A stretch of 64,000 nt of DNA. Source: Armigeres subalbatus (lineage: Eukaryota > Arthropoda > Insecta > Diptera > Culicidae). The translations under genes were made by a program, and so were the position numbers. This document shows positions 53,030-61,589 of the stretch, piece after piece (position 1 is the first letter of the stretch; every line of letters begins with the position of its first letter). The notes beneath the pieces were generated by a model. That model had not been told where the DNA came from, ran no database searches, and saw only the letters and a list, made by a program, of their open reading frames with translations. Location: assembly GCF_024139115.2 (NCBI RefSeq), contig NC_085140.1, forward strand, positions 163,210,452-163,274,451. Direction: 5' to 3'.

Positions 53030-56000
53030 CCTTAGCCTCTTACCCAGCAACTCCTATCCCTACCTCCCGCGATGCTGGCCGGGATACGAGCAACCTTAGG
53101 GAAGATCAGGTAACCAACCCCAGTGGGAACTATGGTCGTATGCTGACAGGGAAGGGGGTTTGCTCCTCTCCGGAGGTGCAAATCTTATTGAGCGTCTGTT
53201 CTCCATGTCAGGATCGGCTCACAACAGCGTCTGTTCTCCATGTTAGGGCGGCTGATCATCGTCCGAGTGCCAGCGAGGACTCTAAAGTGAAACTGTGCAC
53301 CATGGTCCACCGGAAATAAGGAGGAATGGTCCTCTGGAAATTTAGGGGTTTGGTGTCAGGCCCTGCAAGCCAGCCTTTAAAAATCATAAGCAACGAACAA
53401 TCAACAAGAGAGTACGGACCGGAACCATCGGCGAAGCCCACTGCGACGAAAAGGGACTAGCGATTGGAAACTCGGTTCGTGGAACTGCAAATCTCTCAAC
53501 TTCATCGGGAGCACACGCATACTCGCCGATGTGCTCAAGGACCGTGGATTCGGCATCGTAGCGCTGCAGGAGGTTTGTTGGAAGGGATCAATGGTGCTAA
53601 ACGTTCGCAGGTAATCATACCATCTACCAGAGCTGCGGCAACACACACGAGCTGGGAACAGCTTTCATAGTGATGGGCGATATGCAAAGGCGCGTGATCG
53701 GGTGGTGGCCGATCAATGAAAGAATGTGCAGGTTGAGGATCAAAGGCCGGTTCTTCAACTTCAGCATAATCAACGTCCATAGCCCACACTCCGGAAGCAC
53801 TGATGATGATAAGGACGCATTCTACGCGCAGCTGGAACGTGAGTACGACAGCTGCCCAAGCCACGACGTCAAAATCATCATAGGAGATTTGAACGCTCAG
53901 GTTGGCCAAGAGGAGGAGTTTAGACCGACTATTGGAAAGTTCAGCGCTCACCGGCTGACGAACGAAAACGGCCTACGACTAATTGATTTCGCCGCCTCCA
54001 AGAATATGGCCATTCGCAGCACCTACTTCCAACACAGCCTCCCGTATCGGTACACCTGGAGATCACCACTGCAGACAGAATCACAAATCGACCACGTTCT
54101 GATTGATGGACGGCACTTCTCCGACATTATCGACGTCAGGACATATCGTGGCGCTAACATCGACTCTGACCACTATCTGGTGATGGTTAAACTGCGCCCA
54201 AAACTATCCGTCATCAACAATGTTCGGTACCGACGACCGCCGCGGTACGATCTAGAGCGACTGAAGCAACCTGATGTCGCCACTGCATACGCGCAGCATC
54301 TCGAGGCAGCGTTGCCGGAAGAGGGTGTGAGCTCGATGGGACCCCTCTTGAGAACTGCTGGAATACAGTCAAAGCAGCCATTAACGACGCAGCGGAGAAC
54401 AACGTCGGGTATATGGGTCGAAGTCGACGGAACGATTGGTTCGACGAAGAGTGCAGACAGATTCTGGAGGAGAAGGATGCAGCGCGGGTGGTCGCGCTGC
54501 AGCAAGGTACCCGGCAGAACGTGGAACGTTATAGACGGAAGCGGAGACAGCAGACCCGCCTTTTTCAGGAGAAGAAACGCCGCCTGGAAGAAGCGGAGTG
54601 CGAGGAGATGGAACAGCTGTGCCGTTCTCAAGAAACACGCAAGTTCTACCAGAAGCTCAACGCATCCCGCAAAGGCTTCGTGCCGCGAGCCGAAATGTGC
54701 CGGAATAAGGATGGGAGCATCTTGACGGACGAACGTGTGGTGATCGAAAGGTGGAAGCAGCACTACGAGGAACATCTGAATGGCGCTGAGAGTACAGGCA
54801 ATGAAAGTCAAGGCAGCGGAGGAGATGACTACGTCAGTTCAGCGGACGATGGAAGCCAACCAGCCCCCACCTTGAGGGAAGTTAAGGATGCCATTCAACA
54901 GCTAAAGACCAACAAAGCCACTGGTAAGGATGGTATCGGAGCTGAGCTCATCAAGATGAGCCCGGAAAAGCTGGCCCTTGCCTGCACAAACTGATAGTCA
55001 GAATCTGGGAAACCGAACAGCTACCGGAGGAGTGGAAGGAAGGGGTTATTTGCCCCATTTACAAGAAAGGCGACAAATTGGAGTGTGAGAACTTTCGAGC
55101 GATCACCATCCTTAATGCTGCCTACAAAGTGATATCCCAGATCATCTTTCGTCGTCTGTCACCATTAGTGAACGAGTTTGTGGGAAGTTATCAAGCCGGC
55201 TTCGTTGACGGCCGCTCGACAACGGACCAGATCTTTACTGTACGGCAAATCCTTCAAAAATGCCGTGAATACCAGGTCCCAACGCACCATCTGTTCGTTG
55301 ATTTCAAGGCGGCATACGACAGTATAGACCGCGTAGAGCTATGGAAAATTATGGACGAGAACAGCTTCCCTGGGAAGCTTACCAGACTGATCAAAGCAAC
55401 GGTGGATGGTGTGCAAAACTGTGTGAAAATTTCGGGCGAACACTCCAGTTCGTTCGAATCGCGCCAGGGACTAAGACAAGGTGATGGACTTTCGTGCCTG
55501 TTGTTCAACATTGCGCTAGAAGGTGTTATGCGGAGAGCCGGGTGTAACAGCCGGGGTACGATTTTCAACAGATCCAGTCAATTTATTTGCTTCGCGGATG
55601 ACATGGACATTGTCGGCCGAACATTTGCAAAGGTGGCAGAACTGTACACCCGCCTGAAACGTGAAGCAACAAAAGTTAGACTGGTGGTGAATGCGTCAAA
55701 GGCAAAGTACATGCTTGTGGGCGGAACCGAGCGCGACAGAGCCCGCCTGGGAAGCAGTGTTATGATAGACGGGGATATCTTCGAGGTGGTCGAGGAATTC
55801 GTCTACCTCAGATCCTTGCTAACGGCTGATACCAACGTTAGTCGTGAAATACGAAGGCGTATCATCTGTGGAAGTCGGGCCTACTACAAGCTCCAGAAGA
55901 AACTGCGGTCGAAAAAGATTCGCCACCACACCAAATGTGTCATGTACAAGACGTTATTAAGACCGGTTGTCCTCTACGGACATGAAACATGGACAATGCT

Positions 56001-56410
56001 CGAGGAGGACTTGCAAGCACTCGGAGTACTCGAGAGACGGGTGCTTAGGACCATCTTTGGCGGTGTGCAAGAAGACGGTGTGTGGCGGCGAAGAATGAAC
56101 CATGAGCTCGCCCAACTCTACGGTGAACCCAGTATCCAGAAGGTAGCTAAAGCCGGAAGGGTACGATGGGCAGGACATGTTGCAAGAATGCCGGACAGCA
56201 ACCCTGCAAAGATGGTGTTCGCTTCCGATCCGGCAGGTACGAGACGGCGTGGAGCGCAGCGAGCGAGATGGGCAGACCAGGTGCAGAACGACTTGGCGAG
56301 CGTGGGGCGTATCCGAGGATGGAGAGATGTGGCCTCGAACCGTGCATTGTGGCGTCAAATTGTTGATTCAGTGTTATCTGTTTAGATGTTAACTAAATAA
56401 ATGAAATGAA
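53030..56410 (+). mobile_element. RTE retrotransposon, nearly full length
   Basis: This 3.4-kb copy has a ~430-bp leader, one decayed ORF (53460-56385) and a short 3' UTR with an ACTAAATAAATGAAATGAA tail. The leader contains two copies of AGCGTCTGTTCTCCATGT (about 53195 and 53228). The C-terminal region is closest to the remnant at 37151-37542. It is the best preserved RTE RT domain in the window. Confidence 0.85.
53460..56385 (+). pseudogene. RTE ORF2 (endonuclease-RT), several frameshifts
   Basis: The entry is degenerate (WNCKSLNFIGSTRILADVLK and GIVALQEVCW in one frame at 53480-53590). The endonuclease core lies in frame 53670 to about 54330: AFIVMGDMQRRVIGWWPINE, RLRIKGRFFNFSIINVHSPH, GDLNAQVGQEEE, QIDHVLIDGRHFSDIIDVRT and DSDHYLV. 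A frameshift near 54330 moves to frame 54413-54994, with WFDEECRQILEEKDAAR, QETRKFYQKLNASRKGF and LKTNKATGKDGIGAELIK. Another break near 54990 leads to RT in frame 55078-56385: FRAITILNAAYKVIS, GSYQAGFVDGRSTTDQIF, HLFVDFKAAYDSIDRVE, LRQGDGLSCLLFNIALEG and the intact active site FADDMDIVG (about 55593). The C-terminus carries WRRRMNHELAQLYGEPS, RWAGHVARMPDSNPAKM and WRQIVDSVLSV before TAG. The last 435 codons are uninterrupted, but the upstream shifts inactivate it. Confidence 0.9.
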
Positions 56411-57178
56411 GGTCACGTCTCCACGCTCAGTAATGAGCATTAATAAAAACAAGAGGAAGGGTGAGTCTCTGAATTCTCCAAAACCTTCTAAGAAACAAGG
56501 TTTTAAGACCGTCCTGCCAAAGCGCGGAAAAAATAGTAGGAAGCTGGAGACTTCAAATATTCCTTCCAACTCTATCATTCAGAATAATTCTTCTCCAATC
56601 GAACTGAGCAATCAGTTCGATTTGATTCATGACGAAATTGAGCAAATCGAATCTATCTCTAGCCTAGGTGATTCGATGCATGCGAAAAAGCAAAGGATTC
56701 CGCCAATTGAAGGATTGCCCAGTGATGATAAATCACTGGATGAGATTAAAATTGAAATTTCTCAATAACTTGGATTTTCATCAGTCCAAGTAATTAAGAT
56801 GAAAAATAAATCGCGCTTTGGTACTTCCCAGAGGGGTATTTATCAAGAATTTTATTTAATTCACATTAACAAAAGTTTGGAAAAGGCCTGTATTATGTCC
56901 CATGTCCGTGTTACATGGGAACATTTCCGCAGGCCTGGGGGGAATTTCCAAAACCCCACGCAGTGCCGTAGGTGCCAAATTGGGGTCACAGTACTAAACA
57001 TTGCCACATGGATGCTAGATGCATGATTTGTGGTGGAACCTCTCACGCCAGGGACGCCTGTCCTGTGAGAGAAGATTCCAATAAATTTAAATGCGCCAAT
57101 TGTGGCGGCAATCATAAATCCAATTTCTGGCAATGCCCTTCATGCAAAAAAAGTTTTGAATTCCCGTCCTCCCGTTAG
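56406..57178 (+). pseudogene. Jockey-type ORF1 (gag-like) fragment
   Basis: The first frame (56406-56768, 120 codons) is basic then acidic: NKNKRKGESLNSPKPSKK, then IHDEIEQIESISSLGDS. A stop follows, and the homology continues in shifted frames (56799-57026, 56972-57178) with LEKACIMSHVRVTWEHFR and TQCRRCQ. Next come the CCHC knuckles HCHMDARCMICGGTSHARDA (with C-x-x-C-x4-H) and CANCGGNHKSNFWQCPSCKK. Such proteins bind element RNA. The Asn-His-Lys-Ser/FW-CPS signature is what I recall from mosquito Jockey-clade ORF1. The fragment starts immediately after the RTE 3' tail and stops before any ORF2, so it is truncated on both sides. Confidence 0.72.
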
Positions 57179-57419
57179 TTGAAACGAAAATCAATTATTT
57201 GTTATTACATATATTGTATATTCACGTTTAAAATTATGATAAACAAAATCAAGTACAATCAAGTACAATCATGAAAGAAAATCCCCGTACACCACTAAAT
57301 CAGCTGCCGAGAGCGAGCTTTTGGCTGGCTGCTTATTACGTCGTTTTTGCCATTACGTCGACCATATTTCGTCACATCCCTTCTTTTTGACGACAAAATG
57401 TTATTTACGTCACTTTTTG
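57179..57419. other. Non-coding stretch
   Basis: It contains a short tandem AATCAAGTAC duplication at about 57248-57270 and repeated ATTACGTCG words at about 57333-57362. No gene is visible. Confidence 0.45.
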
Positions 57420-57531
57420 ATTTTCGCGTATACTAAGTATACGTAAAGGCTATTTTTGATAGAAGGCTCGGAGACCCATAGTGTTATATACCAATCGACT
57501 CAGTTCGACGAATTGAGGTGATGTCTGTGTG
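57420..57531 (-). repeat. Dispersed GGTATATAACACTATGGGTC repeat, inverted copy
   Basis: On the minus strand this reads GAACTGAGTCGATTGGTATA through the same core and an AGCCTTCTATC segment, matching 1617-1670. It also carries GTATACTTAGTATAC, a 15-bp inverted repeat, at about 57427-57441. Confidence 0.65.
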
Positions 57532-58139
57532 TTTTTTTTTTCTTCCTAAACAATGGAGGGGAAATCTGCTCAACAGACATCCTGGGATTAGGGATTAGGG
57601 TTAGGGATCACCGAGGGAGGCAGGACTACATTCCCGACCCGCTAAACCGTTTCCATTGCCGCCAAGCCCAAAGTCCCTTCGGTACAACCAGAAAGTAATG
57701 CTTCAAAGGGGGGCCAGTGCACAACGCACCCTCGAGGTTAGCTGCGTGTCCTTGCAGCACCGAACATCGTAACTCGCTTTTCTAGAAGAACACCATGGTA
57801 TCGTGCCAGCGCGTTGCCGGCTTTCCAGGTGGCCTTACCACGCCCTATGTCCTCGGAAGGTGGGCAGGGTCGACTTCGCGCCTGCTTCCCTCTGCACGAC
57901 TCGTATCAAGAATGATGATGCCGCGTGCACCCCAAATTGACCTTTCTGCGATAGGGCCTATTCGCCAGCACACAGAGGGACTTGCCGACGCGGTGCCTAC
58001 GCCTGCCCCAGCCTTGACGAGGACCCCTTTCCGTCCGACGATACCATGTTGTTCTTCGCGCGGCCACTTGTTCGATAAAAGGATCGAGTTCGACCACAGA
58101 GCATGACCACCGGTATGACCCATGAAGCCGACTCCGATC

Positions 58140-58450
58140 CCTTGGACCACCTCTTATTTGCGCCTGAACTAGCCATCCTTGAGTCCACGCGCCACCTAGC
58201 TCCGAGACGATTTGGGCGATAGCCGATAAAACAGCGTTCCAGCCAACTTCATCTTTACAGATCCTCCGTTCTAGGTTGTCAGGGGTGGTGTCAAGACCTC
58301 ATGTGGCAAGCATGTGGTCACGCATTGAGCGAAAACGTGAGCACACGAACAACACGTGTTCCGCCGTTTCCTATAAACCTGCGCACACCAAACACTCAGG
58401 CGAGGCCGAGCAAGCCAGCTGCGTTACCTGCACTGTGATTTTGCAGCACG
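58140..58450 (-). pseudogene. R1-type ORF2 C-terminal remnant
   Basis: The decayed minus-strand translation includes ECLVCAG, a stop, then ETAEHVLFVCSRFRSMRDHM, DNLERRICKDEVGWNAVLSA and IAQIVSELGGAW. The CX2C...HX4C arrangement and the WNAV..A..I pattern are typical of the zinc-like C-terminus of R1-clade ORF2 proteins. In-frame stops (for example just before ETAEHV) show it is dead. No RT motif remains upstream. Confidence 0.7.
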
Positions 58451-58559
58451 CTTAAACGCCGGGCACATCAAACCCCCATGGGGTGCTTGCTGTTCACAGC
58501 TTTGCTGGAACAAATCAAACAATTGGGAGGGTTCGTGCAGCATTGTGCCTTATGTCCCT

Positions 58560-58985
58560 CCAATCCGCAGCAATCCGCAGAGATTGCTTCTGTCAGGGCC
58601 TTTGCAGTCCCATTGCTTGTGCCCCGGTTCCAGGCACTTGAAGCAAACTTCGGGTTGCTCGTATATGCTCACAGGGCATGCCGACCATCCCACCTTGACG
58701 CTCCCTAACTTGACTACTTTGGAGGCGTCCGCTGCAGATAGCCAAACCAATGCTACCTGCGTCCCTGCCGGACCTTTCCGTAGCCGAACGGCTGCGGTGG
58801 GCGTCTCCACTTTACACTGTCGCCGCAGTGCCGTGACGAGCTCTTCGACTTCGGTGATCTCGTCCAGGTCTTTAACCCTTAGATTCACCTCCGTAGTGAG
58901 TGCCCTCACCTTGACCGTCTCGCCTAGAACTTCCTCCGCCAACTTCTTGTAGGCGGTGCCCTTTTGCGAGACGCCCCGCTTCAGC
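58560..58985 (-). pseudogene. R1-type ORF1 C-terminal fragment
   Basis: The reading frame contains VSQKGTAYKKLAEEVLGETV, KVRALTTEVNLRVKDLDEIT, LVTALRRQCKVE, AAVRLRKGPAGTQVALVWL and KLGSVKVGWSACPVSIYEQP, followed by a CCHC knuckle CFKCLEPGHKQWDC and CKGPDRSNLC. A second knuckle breaks off after LCGLLRIGGT. This order is characteristic of R1-clade ORF1, a nucleic-acid-binding gag-like protein. The N-terminal part is lost: a TG/CA microsatellite replaces it, and the threonine-histidine run read through it is an artefact. Confidence 0.75.
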
Positions 58986-58997
58986 TCGAGGATCGGG

Positions 58998-59018
58998 ATG
59001 TCTGTATGTGTGTATGTA

Positions 59019-59090
<72 letters not shown>
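58998..59090. repeat. (TG)n microsatellite
   Basis: TGTATG-interrupted repeats pass into about 34 uninterrupted TG units. They separate the R1-type ORF1 fragment from the next dispersed repeat. Confidence 0.97.
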
Positions 59091-59091
<1 letters not shown>

Positions 59092-59640
59092 AAAAAAATG
59101 TGAGACACACTTTTTTGTACTTAGCCTTATCCGATTTGCTTGCAACAGGTTGCATTCGACGCGGAATCCTTCCTAATTTTTCGCTATTGAAAATCGGCCA
59201 TTGCGTTTCGGAGTTATTGGAAAAACATTAAATTTCTCCTGTCATAAGACGAGTTTATACAATCCCATTGAATTCCACCGTGGAATTCAATGGGATTGTA
59301 TAAACTCGTCTTATGACAGGTGAAAACATTCCACTAAAAAGCTCAAAATAATTTTCTTATCATTAAATTTCTCCCCATTTTTTCCCAAGGCTCCCTCCTT
59401 GGAAAAAAAATCAAAATCAAAAATTTTTTTTTCAAAAAATTTTGCAATGCATTTTAATGAACGCAAATAAATGTGAATTGATCGAAATAGCTGAATCTAT
59501 CTCCCTGAAGTGCAATTTTGAGCTCTCTTATGTGCTTTTCTTGTTACTCTTATGTGTTTTCTTGTTTCATAATACACGAGAAAGGCACCATCACCGCTAG
59601 GTGGATTGATCTGGGTTTTGTAACACAAAACAGATGTAAT
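59091..59640 (+). repeat. Dispersed Aedes-type repeat, split by a hairpin insertion
   Basis: It runs from ATGTGAGACACACTTTTTTG through TTGCTTGCAACAGGTTGCAT to CATTAAATTTCTCC (59226-59239). It resumes after the insertion at 59361 with the same CATTAAATTTCTCC and continues to CACCGCTAGGTGGATTGATC (about 59600). I recall this sequence as common in Aedes; its class is unclear. Confidence 0.6.
59240..59360 (+). mobile_element. 121-bp hairpin insertion with 14-bp TSD
   Basis: Perfect 14-bp direct repeats CATTAAATTTCTCC flank it (59226-59239 and 59361-59374). It begins with a perfect 40-bp inverted repeat (59238-59277 against 59281-59320, 3-nt loop, the outer two bases lying in the duplication). 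The rest is a sense segment that matches the dispersed repeat at 20436-20512. A long duplication and an inverted 5' portion suggest LINE-driven retroposition with 5' inversion. Confidence 0.75.
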
Positions 59641-60509
59641 CAAACATGTGATTTACAACGGTTATGATGTGCATCTAATCCGATGTGATATTACAATTTT
59701 TTGTTTGCTGTGTGAACACTTAATTTTTTATCCTGGTAAAGGATGTTAAACTTTTATCGAGATTTTGTAACCTTTCTTGAAGTTTACAAGATTGAAATGC
59801 CATTTCAGGTGATTGTTTTGTTACGCAATTAATTTTGATAGTAAATATAAATAATCACACAAGAACATTTTTCTTATTTAAAAATAGAACTCCCCATCGA
59901 ATTTCGCTAAAATTAATTGAGTTAAAAATAACTGTGCCAGCCGGATTATGATCGATCATCATGCTGAACTTCAAAAAAAAGGAAGAAATGGAAATCTAGC
60001 AGCACGGCAAAAATAGTTCATGTGCTCAAGTGAGAGCTCTCTTAATCCGGTGAACCAATAGGAGGTAGGGATTGTTCGAAATTCGAAGATAGCTAAGAAG
60101 CATTACTGGGAAGATATTCACTGCTCGCAACTGTCGTCGGAAGGCGCCAACCCAATACCACCTAGCAGCATGCTAATGAGTTGATATCATGCGGTCGATT
60201 CTGATGGCCTTAGGCTCAACGACCCACATGGAAGCTCTCTGTTAGGTCCTAAATAGTGTGCAAGACAGTGTTCTATTTCGGCATTCAAAGTCAAGTCAGT
60301 TTTATTAAAAAGTTACTGCAATTTGCAGAAGCGGTTTAGTTCGGATAGTTTGTTCTAGTTCGTGAAAGTTTATAATCGCGATTAGTTAGGCTATTAATTA
60401 GCCCCGGTACTCATTATCGCTAAAGTTGAGACCGGTAGTGAAGTGAAAGAGGTCGCAACAGATCGAACAGTTACAAGTCGGTACAGTGACCGTGACAGTG
60501 ACAGTGAAC
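59641..60509. other. Non-coding stretch
   Basis: No gene is visible. The final part has a CCGTGACAGTGACAGTGAAC imperfect repeat (about 60490-60509). Confidence 0.4.
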
Positions 60510-61524
60510 GGGACAAAAGGTCGAAAGGGACAAAAGGTCGAAAAGGACAAAAGGTCAAAAAGGACAAAAGGTCGAAAAGGACAAAAGGTCGAAAAGGACA
60601 ATGTCGATCAAGAACAAGTTGGGTGTATTCCAAAAGAATTTATGAAATGCTTATAACTTCAAGCAGAAATAACACACTCATCACATCAATCAAAGTTGAA
60701 GGTTAAGGTTAAATCTAAAATAATTAATCAAAGTTGAAGGATGAGCAATTTTCGAAGAAGGAGTAATTACTATGAAACAATATTATGAATATCTAGATAG
60801 TTCTGTTAGAGATAAAAAAGATTGTTGATTTAGGAAATAAATAAAACTTGTATTGCGCGAGACAGAGTTGTCCTATACAGTTGGCAAAAAAGTTGCTCTT
60901 TTATTTTAAATTATTTTGAGCAATTAAATAAATAAAATTCAATGAGTGCAAATAATAGATGCATATCTAGGTTTTCTGAATGTCACTTCGATTTGTCAAA
61001 ATAGTGCACTCCGCAGCCACGCAGGCGCACGCATTGAAAATACACCAGCGTGTAATATACGCCGGTGCATTTGATGTGCGGCGTGCACCATTTTTACAGA
61101 TCGAAGTGACATTTAGAAAACTCATCATCCATCTATTAACTGTACTCACTGAATGAATTTTCTTTAATTGTTAAAAATTGTTTAAAATAGAAGAGCAGAG
61201 TTTTGCTAACTGTGTAGGGCAACCCTGGAGCTAGATTGACTCTTTCCATTTCAGTTCCTTGTCCCTTTCGACCTTTTGTCCCTTTCGATCTTTTGATCTT
61301 ATTGATCTTTAGTTTCTTTCGACCTTTTGTCCCGTTCGACGTTCTGTTCTTTTCGACCTTTTGTCCCTTTCGACCTTTTGTCCCTTCGACCTTGTGTCTT
61401 TCGACGTTTTGTCTTTCGACCTTTTGTCCTTTTCGACCATTTGTCCCTTCGACCTTTTGTCTTTCGACGTTTTGTCTTTCGACCTTTTGTCCTTTCGACC
61501 TTTTGTTTTTTGACCTTTTGTCCC
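60510..61524. mobile_element. Foldback-like element of 18-bp repeats
   Basis: The left arm (60510-60600) has about five to six direct units of GACAAAAGGTCGAAAAGG. The right arm (about 61258-61524) has many degenerate units of the complement, CCTTTTGTCCCTTTCGAC. They are separated by about 650 bp. The outermost inverted words are GGGACAAAAGGTC on the left and its complement on the right. I see no clear target duplication, so the limits are provisional. The Phe/Pro-rich or Lys/Ser-rich frames over the arrays are repeat artefacts. Confidence 0.65.
60957..61135. mobile_element. Small foldback MITE inside the 18-bp repeat element
   Basis: The inverted arms, about 60957-61010 and 61083-61135, share TTTTCTGAATGTCACTTCGA (one mismatch) and GTGCAC. 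The centre, GCAGCCACGCAGGCGCACG, is GC-rich. There is no ORF. Confidence 0.65.
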
Positions 61525-61589
61525 TAACCCTTTAAAAACAACCATTACGAACGACATAGAAGATAATACGACTCGATACAATCGGCAAC

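Larger units (their letters stand above)
57532..58985 (-). mobile_element. R1-clade-type retrotransposon, internally deleted
   Basis: On the minus strand: the end of an ORF1 (about 58985-58560), then directly the C-terminal end of an ORF2 (about 58450-58140), then a ~600-bp 3' UTR ending with an A run (plus T run 57532-57541). Essentially all of the endonuclease and RT coding region is missing, a loss of roughly 3 kb compared with an intact R1-type ORF2. The higher GC content than the surroundings fits an R1-type element. Confidence 0.68.

Noticed and set aside
57585..57610. TTAGGG-like repeats as telomeric sequence
   Set aside because: Only about three imperfect units, lying in the 3' UTR of an R1-type element. 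Dipterans also lack TTAGGG telomeres.
58872..59155. Thr-His repeat protein
   Set aside because: It is produced by the (TG)n microsatellite read on the minus strand; only the part beyond it belongs to the R1-type ORF1.
61236..61581. Phe/Pro-rich and Lys/Ser-rich ORFs as genes
   Set aside because: They are translations of the 18-bp repeat array, whose period is a multiple of three.
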